Below are positions 36,209 through 45,734 of a stretch of 64,000 nt of DNA, one piece after another. Source of the DNA: Spiribacter salilacus (GTDB lineage: Bacteria; Pseudomonadota; Gammaproteobacteria; Nitrococcales; Nitrococcaceae); assembly GCF_009649225.1 (NCBI RefSeq), contig NZ_WJPP01000001.1, positions 248,001 through 312,000 on the forward strand. Reading direction: 5' to 3'. Each line of letters starts with the position of its first letter. Position 1 is the stretch's first letter. Made by a program: the position numbers and the translations under genes. The notes beneath the pieces are model-generated. The model made no database searches, was not told the DNA's origin, and saw only the letters and a program-made list of their open reading frames with translations.

Positions 36209-37482
36209 AACGGCACTGGATAGCCCTCATGCTCTCGGCTGGTTTTTCCTTTGCCGCGGCCGCTGACCCCATCGAACTCACTATTGGCCACACGCAATTG
36301 CTATCGACCCCAGAGATTACTCGAGTTGCTCTTGGTGATGGTGCCCTTGCCGAGGTTCGCGTACTCGAGGAACAAGAAGAAGTGCTGCTCATTGGCCGCG
36401 CCAGTGGCATGACCGACCTTCGCCTTTGGTTTTCAGACGGACGACGCGAACATAAAGATCTTATCGTAAAGAAAGACGGCAATGACCCAAATGCCGCCAT
36501 TTTGCGCTATCTAGTTGATGAGATCGCCGGGGTAGACTTAATTGAAATAAATGACAGTCTGTTTCTCTCGGGTAGTGCCGCCAGTCCAAATGACCAAAAA
36601 AGACTCAATCGACTCCTCGAAGGGTATCCAGACCTTGCTAATTTTACCGAATTGGGCGCTTCAGACACCGCCCCGACCATACGCATCGAGGCACGCTTTG
36701 TTGAGTTACGCAAAACAGCACTTGAACAGATTGGGCTGGATTGGAATACACGATCGCCCGCCATTAGCTTTTCTTATGCATCTGATTTGATCGTGAATGA
36801 CTTCTTTCGCGGGGATTTTCCGGGGTTACCCGGTAATGACCAACTACCCTTGAATATCGGCACCTCCACGCGGTTTTTAGGCCTTGGCCTATCTTTAAGC
36901 GCATTTATCGATCTATTAGGACAAGCGGGGGATGCCAACATTATCGCAGAGCCCATGCTCTCAACGATCAGTGGCTCCAGTGCCGAATTTAAAGCCGGGG
37001 GCGAAGTGCCATTTCCTGTTCAGGGGGTTGATGGCGAGACCACGGTGGAATTTAAGGAATATGGCATTTTACTCAAGGTTGCCCCAAAAGCAGCCAGCCA
37101 GAATTTAATCAGCACACAGATTGAGGTGGAAGTCAGCGATATTGATGACTCAGTTGCCGTACTCGGCCTACCCGGATTTACCGTGCGCAACGCCAGCACA
37201 CACATGCGCGGCCCCAGCGGCCGTACGTTAATTATCGCAGGATTAATCGACAGCAAAAACTCCACCGTCATGAATCAGGTGCCGGGGCTCAGTCGACTGC
37301 CCGTACTAGGCCACCTTTTCAAATCGACACGCTTCCAAAACGACGAGACGGAACTTGTGGTGATGGTGACCCCGTACCTTGATACCGATGATAGCCCCAC
37401 TGCCTTGCCGACAAACGACTTAATGCCCAATGCAAGTAACGCCCGTGCAACTCCCCTACCCTTGTTAAAGGACAGCCAATAA
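36205..37482 (+). CDS. cpaC: Tad secretin CpaC/RcpA
   Basis: Outer-membrane secretin of the pilus, 425 residues. Signal peptide through AAAADP; N-terminal pilus-assembly domain (IELTIGHTQLLSTPEITRVALGD, LLIGRASGMTDLRLW), then the secretin core with GGEVPFPV, VEFKEYGILLKVAPKA and C-terminal GRTLIIAGLID with VPGLSRLPVLGHLF. Stop and the ATPase start overlap by one base (TAATG). Confidence 0.93.
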   Translation: MKRHWIALMLSAGFSFAAAADPIELTIGHTQLLSTPEITRVALGDGALAEVRVLEEQEEVLLIGRASGMTDLRLWFSDGRREHKDLIVKKDGNDPNAAILRYLVDEIAGVDLIEINDSLFLSGSAASPNDQKRLNRLLEGYPDLANFTELGASDTAPTIRIEARFVELRKTALEQIGLDWNTRSPAISFSYASDLIVNDFFRGDFPGLPGNDQLPLNIGTSTRFLGLGLSLSAFIDLLGQAGDANIIAEPMLSTISGSSAEFKAGGEVPFPVQGVDGETTVEFKEYGILLKVAPKAASQNLISTQIEVEVSDIDDSVAVLGLPGFTVRNASTHMRGPSGRTLIIAGLIDSKNSTVMNQVPGLSRLPVLGHLFKSTRFQNDETELVVMVTPYLDTDDSPTALPTNDLMPNASNARATPLPLLKDSQ

Positions 37483-39029
37483 TGAATGCGTACCAGCTCA
37501 GATACTCGCCGCCCGATAACGTGCCAGTCCAGCTTGCATTAAACCCAACTGATAGCTACGAATTGGGCAGCAGCCAATCCGCTGACCTTTGGCTTGATGA
37601 GCCAACCGTAGCGCGCCGCCACGCCGTTTTAGAAGTCCGTGATGCGGGTGTTTTTATCGAAGCTAAAGCAGGTCGCCATCCGGTGCGCCTCAATGGTGAG
37701 GTCGTGCGGCATGCCGGTCCCCTTGCCGTGGGTGATGAGATTCGTTTGGGAGACGCACCGGCAATCCATTTAGAATGCCAACTTCCCCCTATCGAAGACG
37801 CGGTTGAAGCACCGCCATCACCATCGCCCTTACCCATTGACCACGCGACACCCGACCCCGAACTTTGCCGCCAATTACAGGAGGCAATTGGGCGCAGCCT
37901 AGATCTTTATCGACGGAATGTTCTGGAAACACTCAGCCCTAAAGAATTGCGAGCCGAGGCAAAAGCGACTGCCGAGGGAATCATCAACGATGGCGATATT
38001 AGGCTACCAGAGGGCGTATCGGCAGAAGAGTTGATTGCCCATGTAGTGGCCGAAACGGTTGGATTAGGGCCGATAGAAACTTTACTGCAGGACAGCGCAG
38101 TCAGTGAAATCATGGTAAACGGACATAACCAGATATTTGTTGAACGTGAGGGCCGAATCAAGCTATCTCCTTTTCGGTTTAGCTCCGCTCACTCACTAAC
38201 CCAAGTCCTTGATCGAATCATCTCGCCAATAGGTCGCCGACTCGATGAGGGCTCCCCACTGGTTGATGCCCGACTGCCCGATGGATCGCGCGTCAACGCC
38301 GTGATACCACCCCTATCTTTAAATGGGCCGGTTGTCACCATTCGTCGCTTTCGAGACGATCACCTCGACCTTACCGCCCTAACCCAAAGCCAAGCACTTA
38401 GTGCTGAGATGGCCCATTTCTTAAAGTCATGTATTGAAAATCACCGTAACCTGCTGATAAGCGGTGGAACAGGCACGGGTAAAACAACCTTACTAAATGC
38501 GCTTTCAGCCTGCATCGATCGCTCAGAACGCATTATTACCATCGAAGACTCCGCAGAACTTAAACTACAACAAGACCATGTCATTACTTTAGAATCACGC
38601 CCCGCCAACATTGAAGGCAGCGGTGAGATCACCATTCGTGATCTTGTACGAAACGCCCTACGTATGCGCCCAGATCGTATTCTAATCGGCGAATGCCGCG
38701 GCGGTGAGGCACTTGATATGCTTCAAGCAATGAATACCGGGCATGATGGCTCACTGACCACTGCTCATGCGAATACGCCAAGAGATGCCCTTGCGCGTTT
38801 AGAGGTGATGGCGTTAATGGCAGGCATGGATCTGCCAGCACGTGCTATCAAAGAGCAAATTGCCTCCGCCATTGATGTGATTGTGCAGCTCAGTCGCATG
38901 CCGGATGGGAGTCGAAAAGTGGTGGCCATTACTGAGGTAGACGGCATGGAGGGCGAGCGTATTTTGCTCAATGAGCGTTTTGTATTTGATGCCGAATCCG
39001 GCCATCGCTCTACCGGCAGCTTTACATAA
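37482..39029 (+). CDS. cpaF: FHA-domain fusion to pilus assembly ATPase CpaF/TadA
   Basis: Secretion/assembly ATPase of 515 residues. Residues about 20-100 form an FHA-like domain (YELGSSQSADLWLD, VARRHAVLEV, VRLNGEVV). The CpaF N-terminal domain and GspE-type core follow: NLLISGGTGTGKTT (Walker A near 325-333), IITIEDSAELKL (Asp box), and RMRPDRILIGECRGGEALDML with a TTAHANTP histidine box. FHA-CpaF fusions exist in other bacteria. The usual FHA arginine and serine that grip phosphothreonine appear replaced (GSS for GRS; VARRH for VSRRH), so ligand binding may be lost. The 3' end overlaps sufT by eight bases. Confidence 0.92.
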   Translation: MNAYQLRYSPPDNVPVQLALNPTDSYELGSSQSADLWLDEPTVARRHAVLEVRDAGVFIEAKAGRHPVRLNGEVVRHAGPLAVGDEIRLGDAPAIHLECQLPPIEDAVEAPPSPSPLPIDHATPDPELCRQLQEAIGRSLDLYRRNVLETLSPKELRAEAKATAEGIINDGDIRLPEGVSAEELIAHVVAETVGLGPIETLLQDSAVSEIMVNGHNQIFVEREGRIKLSPFRFSSAHSLTQVLDRIISPIGRRLDEGSPLVDARLPDGSRVNAVIPPLSLNGPVVTIRRFRDDHLDLTALTQSQALSAEMAHFLKSCIENHRNLLISGGTGTGKTTLLNALSACIDRSERIITIEDSAELKLQQDHVITLESRPANIEGSGEITIRDLVRNALRMRPDRILIGECRGGEALDMLQAMNTGHDGSLTTAHANTPRDALARLEVMALMAGMDLPARAIKEQIASAIDVIVQLSRMPDGSRKVVAITEVDGMEGERILLNERFVFDAESGHRSTGSFT

Positions 39030-39330
39030 ACCCGAGCTGAAAACGGGCCCGCTCTGACATTCTGTCTTGGGTCCAGGGTGGGTCCCAGGTGAGCTCAACC
39101 TCTGCACCCTGCACCCCCTCCACCTGTTCGACCGCTGCCTTAACCAAAATGGGCATTTGACCCGCCACAGGGCAGGCAGGCGAAGTTAATGTCATGATGA
39201 CATCCACAAAGCCCTCATCATCCACAACCACTTCATAAATAAGCCCTAGCTCATAGATATCAACGGGCAGTTCGGGGTCATAGACATTCTTAAGCGCGGC
39301 GATGCATGCGTCATAAATCGTCTGAGTCAT
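39022..39330 (-). CDS. sufT: SUF-associated DUF59 protein SufT
   Basis: 102-residue MIP18/PaaD-like protein involved in Fe-S cluster maturation. YDPELPVDIYELGLIYEV and TLTSPACPVAGQMP contain the conserved Asp-Pro-Glu and Cys; the WDPPW near the end is typical. ATG overlaps the sufU stop (ATGA). Last gene of the SUF operon. Confidence 0.92.
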   Translation of the reverse strand: MTQTIYDACIAALKNVYDPELPVDIYELGLIYEVVVDDEGFVDVIMTLTSPACPVAGQMPILVKAAVEQVEGVQGAEVELTWDPPWTQDRMSERARFQLGFM

Positions 39331-39773
39331 TCGGTACTGACCTCCACATCGCCTTGAATTGCCGCATGGAACGTATGCCAAGGCAGTGTTGCGCATTTAA
39401 CACGCATGGGATACTCACGAACGCCGGCCAACACCGCTAGCTTGCCGAGCTTCGGGTCAGGCTCCTTGCTCATATCCGTAACCAGCGTTTGGAACTGCGC
39501 CATTAACTCCTGCGCCTCCGCAATCGTAAGCCCCTGCAGGCTGTCGGTCATAATCGAAGCGGACGCCTTAGAAATCGCACAACCATCACCCGTGAATTGA
39601 ATGGCCTCAATGGTTCCAGCCTGACTCAGATTTAGTTGAACATGAAGCTGATCCCCACAGAGGGGATTATGCCCATCCGCTGCATGCGTGTGGGGTTCTA
39701 AAACACCATAGTTTCGCGGATTTTTGTTGTGATCAAGAATAACTTCCTGATAAAGATCGCGAAGATTAGACAT
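39327..39773 (-). CDS. sufU: Fe-S scaffold/sulfurtransferase SufU
   Basis: 148-residue IscU-like protein that accepts sulfur from SufS. Three conserved cysteines are present (NPLCGD, GCAISKAS, RVKCATLPW) plus the SufU-type insertion between the second and third. Starts two bases after the sufS stop. Confidence 0.95.
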   Translation of the reverse strand: MSNLRDLYQEVILDHNKNPRNYGVLEPHTHAADGHNPLCGDQLHVQLNLSQAGTIEAIQFTGDGCAISKASASIMTDSLQGLTIAEAQELMAQFQTLVTDMSKEPDPKLGKLAVLAGVREYPMRVKCATLPWHTFHAAIQGDVEVSTE

Positions 39774-39775
39774 GG

Positions 39776-40999
39776 TTACGCAAACATTTTCCGCACACGC
39801 TTTAACCCGCTTACCAGTGCATCAATGTCGTCTCCCACGGTGTAGACTCCAAACGATGCTCTGGCGGTTGCAGGCACACCAAAACGCGCCATCAGCGGCT
39901 GCGTGCAATGATGCCCTGTGCGAACAGCAACCCCGTCCATATCTAAAATCGTTCCGATATCATGGGGGTGTGCATCTTCCATCACAAACGAAATAACCCC
40001 TGTTTTCTGGGGCGCCGTACCAATGATTTTTAACCCAGGAAGTGCCTTAAGTTGTTCAGTGGCATAGCTCAAAAGCGTCTGCTCGTGGGCTGCCACCGCA
40101 GCCATGCCAACGCCTTCTAAATACTCCAACCCAGCGCCCATGCCAATCACACCGGCAATATTTGGTGTTCCGGCTTCAAACCGCTGCGGGGGTTCGGCAT
40201 ATTCGGTTTTCTCAAAGCTCACGGTACGAATCATATCGCCACCGCCCTGATAGGGTGGCATTGCCTCGAGTAATTCGAGCCGCCCCCAAAGCACACCAAC
40301 ACCAGAAGGCCCATAGGTTTTATGGCCTGAAAAACAATAAAAGTCTGCGCCGAGGGCTTGGATATCAACAGGCATATGCGGTGCTGATTGGGCACCGTCA
40401 AGTAACACCGGAATAGACTTTGCCTTGGCCAGCGCAATCATTTCCTCAGCCGGGTTTACGGTACCGAGCGTGTTAGAAACATGAACAAAGCTAACAAATC
40501 GCGTGCGCTCATTCAGCCGCTCCCGGTAGGCAGCAACATCTAGGGTGCCGTCATCATTCACCGGCACCACCACCAGTTTGGCACCGGTGGCTTCGGTTAC
40601 CATTTGCCATGGCACGATATTGGCGTGGTGCTCCATACCGGTGATTAACACCTCATCACCCGGCCCCAACTTTGGCCTAACAAACGATTGCGCAACCAAA
40701 TTAATGGCTTCTGTCGCCCCGCGAACAAACACAATCTCACGCTCGTCGGGCGCGTTAATAAAGCGTTTCACCACCCCACGAACAGCCTCATAGGCTTGGG
40801 TAGATTGCTGAGAGAGCGAATAAACGCCACGATGAATATTCGCGTAATAGCTCTCATAACATTCCCGCTCGGCATCAATAACCACCTGCGGTTTTTGTGC
40901 ACTTGCTGCGCTATCTAAAAACGCAAGCCGGTGACCATTCATTGGCTTACCAAGAATCGGGAAATCATCTCGAATACGGTGCGCCACGTTATTAGCCAT
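39776..40999 (-). CDS. sufS: cysteine desulfurase SufS
   Basis: PLP enzyme that mobilises sulfur from cysteine. 407 residues; PLP lysine in CFSGHKTYGPSG and catalytic cysteine in RTGHHCTQP mark the group II (SufS) type. The ATG at 40999 has GAG upstream; a TTG three codons earlier would overlap the sufD stop as TTGA and is the alternative start. Confidence 0.96.
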   Translation of the reverse strand: MANNVAHRIRDDFPILGKPMNGHRLAFLDSAASAQKPQVVIDAERECYESYYANIHRGVYSLSQQSTQAYEAVRGVVKRFINAPDEREIVFVRGATEAINLVAQSFVRPKLGPGDEVLITGMEHHANIVPWQMVTEATGAKLVVVPVNDDGTLDVAAYRERLNERTRFVSFVHVSNTLGTVNPAEEMIALAKAKSIPVLLDGAQSAPHMPVDIQALGADFYCFSGHKTYGPSGVGVLWGRLELLEAMPPYQGGGDMIRTVSFEKTEYAEPPQRFEAGTPNIAGVIGMGAGLEYLEGVGMAAVAAHEQTLLSYATEQLKALPGLKIIGTAPQKTGVISFVMEDAHPHDIGTILDMDGVAVRTGHHCTQPLMARFGVPATARASFGVYTVGDDIDALVSGLKRVRKMFA

Positions 41000-41004
41000 C
41001 ACAC

Positions 41005-42333
41005 TCAAAGAATTGCTCCAACGTTAATATCGGCAACACCGAGACGATGCATCAGCACATCACGAACGTGATCTCGCACCGCCGGCACACGGAACATATC
41101 AACGATCTCCCCAGCAAATGCCAGCGTTAACATACCCGTTGCGCTTTCAACGCTAATACCGCGAGTGCGAAGGTAAAATAAGGCCTCTTCATCAAGCTCG
41201 CCCACCGTCGAGCCATGCGTGCACTTCACATCATCGGCAAAGATCTCTAGCCGCGGATTTGAATGGGCAAAAGCCCGCTTGCCTAACACGAGGTTACGAT
41301 TCTCTTGAACCGCGTCAGTTTTTTGCGCGCACTCAAAAACTTTAACCAACCCATCAAACACCGTTTCTGAACGACCCTGCAGAATTCCTTTAAAACGCTG
41401 CCGGCTGTAGCAGTTAGGCACCCGATGATTAAACCAGGTATGGAAATCGGAGAACTGTCGGCCATCCGTTAAATAGATACCGTTGCAATCGATCTCGCCA
41501 CCTTCACCCTCTAGATCTGCAATCAAATCTAGCCGGGCCAGCTTTGCTCCATCGGCCACAAAAGCCCCACGCAAAGATGTGTCACGCTGTGAGGCAAGGT
41601 TTGCAGTGCCGATATTGATGATGTTGCTGCCGTCTTCCTGCAAACGACTGTAGTCGAGGATAGTATTTGCGGCGGCTGACAGCTCACTGACTGGGCATAC
41701 CAATGTTGTCGTCTCATCGTCACCGATAAAACGCTCGATAATCCGCACCTCAGCATCTTCCTCAGCTTCGACCACTAGGCGCGGATAAACCGCACGCCCA
41801 TCCGCATCTGCGGTAATAATATGTGTAATCGCCACCGGTTTTTCGATGCGAGCACTTCGCGCAACATGCACATAAGCCCCATCAACGAAAAACGCCGTAT
41901 TTAAAGCGACAAACGGATGACTCTCGACATTGGCCCGACTGCCCAGCGCCGATACCAGTCGCTCTGGCGCCTGTTCGTTGTATTCGCTAAATGGTGTGAC
42001 TGTTAGGCCACTGGGGAGCCCCGCCAAATCGGAAAGATCAGCCACGAACCGCCCATCAACAAACGTGAGCCGATAGCAATCTCCAACCTCGCCGAGTCGA
42101 GCGACTAAACCTTGTGGTGCGGCACCCTTGCCTTCCGCTAACGGGAAGTGTGCGTCTGTTACCGGCTTTAAATTGGTTTTCCGCCATGCCTCTTCGCGTG
42201 GCCCCGGAAAACCTCGCTGTTCAAACGCCTCAATGCCGCGCCGCTGAAGGGCTTCACACCAAGTACCAAGCGTATGCTGACGCGCGTTGAACTCTTCGAA
42301 GTAAACGCTCGTTTTCTGCGCAACTGCTTCCAT
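41005..42333 (-). CDS. sufD: Fe-S assembly protein SufD
   Basis: 442-residue partner of SufB in the SufBCD scaffold. The SufBD beta-helix core is evident (LDYSRLQEDGSNIINIGTA, KCTHGSTVGELDEEALFYLRTRG). ATG preceded by AGGAG. Lies between sufC and sufS. Confidence 0.95.
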   Translation of the reverse strand: MEAVAQKTSVYFEEFNARQHTLGTWCEALQRRGIEAFEQRGFPGPREEAWRKTNLKPVTDAHFPLAEGKGAAPQGLVARLGEVGDCYRLTFVDGRFVADLSDLAGLPSGLTVTPFSEYNEQAPERLVSALGSRANVESHPFVALNTAFFVDGAYVHVARSARIEKPVAITHIITADADGRAVYPRLVVEAEEDAEVRIIERFIGDDETTTLVCPVSELSAAANTILDYSRLQEDGSNIINIGTANLASQRDTSLRGAFVADGAKLARLDLIADLEGEGGEIDCNGIYLTDGRQFSDFHTWFNHRVPNCYSRQRFKGILQGRSETVFDGLVKVFECAQKTDAVQENRNLVLGKRAFAHSNPRLEIFADDVKCTHGSTVGELDEEALFYLRTRGISVESATGMLTLAFAGEIVDMFRVPAVRDHVRDVLMHRLGVADINVGAIL

Positions 42334-42351
42334 CAATAACTCCTTTAGGTC

Positions 42352-43107
42352 TTAGGCCGCGGCTTCTTCGAACGCCGCGTAACCATCGACTTCGAGTTGC
42401 TTGGCAAGCTCTTTATCGCCCGTCTTAACGATTCGCCCATCAACAAAGACATGCACAACGTCTGGCACAATGTAATCCAACAGACGCTGGTAATGAGTGA
42501 TCACCAAAAATCCGCGCTCTTCACTACGCATTGCGTTCACACCGTCTGAGACGATTCGCAGTGCATCGATATCCAACCCAGAATCGGTTTCATCAAGAAT
42601 GCATAGCTTCGGCTCTAGCACCGACATGTGGAAGATTTCATTGCGCTTTTTCTCACCGCCAGAAAAGCCATCGTTGACCGGGCGTTGAAGCAGGCTTTCA
42701 TCAAGCTTCACCCGCTTGGCTCTTTCCTTAACAAGCTGCAAAAAGTCCATGGCGTCCATCTCATCCTGCCCGTGATGCTTGCGGATTGCATTGACCGCCG
42801 CCTTCAAGAAGTAGGTGTTAGAAACGCCAGGAATTTCAACCGGGTATTGAAAACCCAAAAAGATGCCCATGCGTGCGCGCTCTTCTGGCGGCAGCTCTAA
42901 GATGTCCTCACCCTCATAAAGGATCTCACCTTCGGTGATCTCATAGGCTTCATCACCCACTAAGACTTTAGCGAGCGTACTCTTGCCGCCACCGTTAGGC
43001 CCCATGATGGCATGCACTTTGCCAGAGTCTAAGGTGAGATCAACGCCTTTCAGCACCTCTGTGCCCTCAACGCTGACATGCAAATTACGAATTTCAAGCA
43101 GTGCCAT
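42352..43107 (-). CDS. sufC: Fe-S assembly ATPase SufC
   Basis: ABC-type ATPase of the SufBCD complex, 251 residues. Walker [10 protein letters not shown] (about 36-44), signature [11 protein letters not shown] and Walker [13 protein letters not shown] are diagnostic of SufC. Follows sufB after 43 bases. Confidence 0.97.
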   Translation of the reverse strand: MALLEIRNLHVSVEGTEVLKGVDLTLDSGKVHAIMGPNGGGKSTLAKVLVGDEAYEITEGEILYEGEDILELPPEERARMGIFLGFQYPVEIPGVSNTYFLKAAVNAIRKHHGQDEMDAMDFLQLVKERAKRVKLDESLLQRPVNDGFSGGEKKRNEIFHMSVLEPKLCILDETDSGLDIDALRIVSDGVNAMRSEERGFLVITHYQRLLDYIVPDVVHVFVDGRIVKTGDKELAKQLEVDGYAAFEEAAA

Positions 43108-43150
43108 TTCTGACTCCCGATTCCAAATAATAATAAATAAGCTGCCTGCC

Positions 43151-44599
43151 TTAACCGACAGAATCTTCTAATGTAATTTCTAAGAGTTTCTGCGCCTCTA
43201 CGGCAAACTCCATGGGCAACTCGCGGAAGACCTCTTTACAAAAGCCATTCACGATCAGCGAAATGGCATCTTCCTGAGAAATCCCGCGCGACATGCAATA
43301 CAGCAATTGATCTTCACCAATCTTAGAGGTTGTTGCCTCATGCTCGAGTTGTGCGGTGCTGTTATTGACATCCAGATAAGGGAACGTATGCGCCCCACAC
43401 TCTGAGCCCATTAGCATCGAGTCACACTGCGAGTAATTGCGTGCATTTTCGGCAGTCGGCGCAATCCGCACCAGCCCACGATAAACCTGCTGGCCTTGGC
43501 CCGCGGAAATGCCCTTCGACACAATCGTACTGCGGGTATTTTTACCCAGGTGAATCATCTTGGTACCCGTATCAGCCTGCTGACGCATGCGACTGACCGC
43601 AACACTGTAGAACTCGCCGACCGAATCATCACCACGCATCACCACACTTGGATACTTCCAAGTAATCGCAGAGCCTGTTTCGACCTGTGTCCAAGAGATT
43701 TTGGAGCGGTCTCCCGCACAAACTCCACGCTTAGTGACAAAGTTATAGATACCGCCTTTGCCTTCCTTATTACCGGGATACCAGTTCTGGACCGTGGAGT
43801 ACTTGATCTCAGCATCATCAAGTGCAACAAGCTCTACAACCGCCGCATGCAGCTGATTTTCATCACGCATGGGCGCGGTACAGCCTTCTAAATACGACAC
43901 ATAACTGCTGTCTTCAGCAATAATCAACGTGCGCTCAAACTGCCCCGTATTGGCCGCGTTAATACGGAAATACGTTGACAGTTCCATCGGACAGCGTACC
44001 CCTTTAGGGATAAACACAAACGACCCATCAGTAAAGACTGCGGAATTGAGCGCGGCGAAAAAATTATCGCCGGGAGGCACGACCGTGCCCAAGTACTTCC
44101 GCACCAGCTCTGGGTGATCGTGCACCGCCTCAGACATTGAGCAAAAGATCACGCCCTGCTCGGCGAGCTTTTCTTTGTATGACGTTGCGACCGACACCGA
44201 ATCAAATACTGCGTCTACCGCAACGCCTGCCAGCATTTCTTGCTCGTGTAATGGAATGCCGAGCTTTTCGTAGGTTTCACGAATCTCTGGGTCGATATCA
44301 TCTAAGCTCTGCGGACGATCTTCATCGCGCTTTGGCGCGGCGTAGTAGCAAATTGCCTGAAAATCGATCGGATCGTAATGGACATACTGCCAATCGGGCT
44401 CTGGCATGTTGAGCCAATTCCGATAGGCTTCCAAACGCCACTCGAGTAGCCATTCTGGCTCATTTTTCTTGGCCGAGATAAACCGAATCGTATCTTCGCT
44501 CAAACCCGGTTCGGCGCGATCCTGCTCGATATCAGTAAAAAAGCCTGCGTCATACCCTTGCTGGGTAAATCGTTCGATGGTTTCAGTGCTCGCGGACAT
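43151..44599 (-). CDS. sufB: Fe-S assembly protein SufB
   Basis: 482-residue core of the SUF scaffold. Recognisable segments: [43 protein letters not shown], and C-terminal [19 protein letters not shown]. The ATG at 44599 overlaps the regulator's 3' end by 17 bases; 13 upstream codons in frame were trimmed. Confidence 0.97.
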   Translation of the reverse strand: MSASTETIERFTQQGYDAGFFTDIEQDRAEPGLSEDTIRFISAKKNEPEWLLEWRLEAYRNWLNMPEPDWQYVHYDPIDFQAICYYAAPKRDEDRPQSLDDIDPEIRETYEKLGIPLHEQEMLAGVAVDAVFDSVSVATSYKEKLAEQGVIFCSMSEAVHDHPELVRKYLGTVVPPGDNFFAALNSAVFTDGSFVFIPKGVRCPMELSTYFRINAANTGQFERTLIIAEDSSYVSYLEGCTAPMRDENQLHAAVVELVALDDAEIKYSTVQNWYPGNKEGKGGIYNFVTKRGVCAGDRSKISWTQVETGSAITWKYPSVVMRGDDSVGEFYSVAVSRMRQQADTGTKMIHLGKNTRSTIVSKGISAGQGQQVYRGLVRIAPTAENARNYSQCDSMLMGSECGAHTFPYLDVNNSTAQLEHEATTSKIGEDQLLYCMSRGISQEDAISLIVNGFCKEVFRELPMEFAVEAQKLLEITLEDSVG

Positions 44600-45056
44600 G
44601 GCGCACTCCCGTATATTCCAAGGTCTGAATTGAGGCATTCATGGCACCGCTTTCGGCAGCGGCCATCTCAGCCAACGTAATTTCCGATAGTGCCTTCGAC
44701 ACCACATCGTTAATGTGATTCCAAACACCACTAACCGTGCACTGGGCACCGTATTGGCACGCCGAGCGCCCTTCTTCAATACAATCCGTCAGCGCAATTG
44801 GCCCTTCAAGCGCCATAATTAAGGCAGCAACGGTTAGCTGCTCCGGCGCCCGTGCCAGCCCATACCCGCCTTTTGCGCCTCGGTAAGATACCAACACACC
44901 CGAGCGGGTCAGTTGCTTGAGGATTTTGCTGACGACCGGCTGGGGCAACCCTCGCTTTTCAGCCAGATAGGCCGCGTTGAACCGCTCCTCTGGCGCCTTT
45001 GCCATCAGCGTAAGGATGCCGAATCCGTAATCTGTTTCACGGTTAAGCCGAATCAT
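44583..45056 (-). CDS. Rrf2-family SUF operon regulator
   Basis: 157-residue winged-helix regulator. The N-terminal [19 protein letters not shown] and HTH ([15 protein letters not shown]) belong to Rrf2. Cys92, Cys100 and Cys106 ([16 protein letters not shown]) are spaced much like the IscR cluster ligands, so it probably binds an Fe-S cluster and controls sufBCDSUT in response to cluster demand. A TATACT box lies just upstream at 45069-45064, which would give a very short leader; the -35 is poor. Confidence 0.92.
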   Translation of the reverse strand: MIRLNRETDYGFGILTLMAKAPEERFNAAYLAEKRGLPQPVVSKILKQLTRSGVLVSYRGAKGGYGLARAPEQLTVAALIMALEGPIALTDCIEEGRSACQYGAQCTVSGVWNHINDVVSKALSEITLAEMAAAESGAMNASIQTLEYTGVRHVREH

Positions 45057-45110
45057 GGGCCAAAGTATAACTTAATCAGGACTGCTTTGGTACATTTTAA
45101 ACTAGCAAAT

Positions 45111-45734
45111 TTACTTTAGCGTCGAGGCCGCCTCTGCAAGCCGCTGAATAGCCTGCCAATCGCAGGCATGCACAGACTCTGCCGGCGAAAACCAACTACC
45201 ACCAACACAAATAACATTGTTTTGTTTCAGATATTCGCTCGCATTATCCCGGCTGATCCACCCGGTTGGACAAAAAAGCACATCAGGAAATGGCCCAGCA
45301 AATGCTTTGAGCGCATTCAGACCCCCTGCTGCCTGCGCCGGAAAGAACTTCAAAACCGTATAACCACCCTCCTGTGCGCGAATAATCTCCGAGGCAGTGC
45401 TCACTCCCGGCAGTAAGGGCATGCGTGCCGCATGCGCAGCGGCCATTAGCCGATCTGTTGTTCCCGGGGTAACGATAAATTGCGCGCCAACATCAGCTGC
45501 CGCTTGCACCTGATTGGGCTTAACGCAGGTTCCAACGCCGACAATAGCCTCGGGCACCGCCTTTGCAATGGCCTGGGCGCTCGCTAACGCAACGGGGGTA
45601 CGCAGCGTAATTTCCAATACCGGCAAACCGCCTGCCACCAGCGCCTGCGCTAATGGGACGGCAACCTTTTGATCTGTAATTGAGAGTACCGGCACAACCG
45701 GTACCTGATTTAAGAACTTTTCGATGGTGTCCAA
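45111..45734 (-). CDS. eda: KDPG aldolase
   Basis: Splits 2-keto-3-deoxy-6-phosphogluconate into pyruvate and glyceraldehyde-3-phosphate, the last Entner-Doudoroff step. 207 residues; LEITLRTP with the catalytic Glu, and the Schiff-base Lys in [12 protein letters not shown]. The start is a TTG at 45734, supported by CAGGAG seven bases upstream; it lies 25 bases inside the 3' end of edd. Confidence 0.95.
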   Translation of the reverse strand: MDTIEKFLNQVPVVPVLSITDQKVAVPLAQALVAGGLPVLEITLRTPVALASAQAIAKAVPEAIVGVGTCVKPNQVQAAADVGAQFIVTPGTTDRLMAAAHAARMPLLPGVSTASEIIRAQEGGYTVLKFFPAQAAGGLNALKAFAGPFPDVLFCPTGWISRDNASEYLKQNNVICVGGSWFSPAESVHACDWQAIQRLAEAASTLK

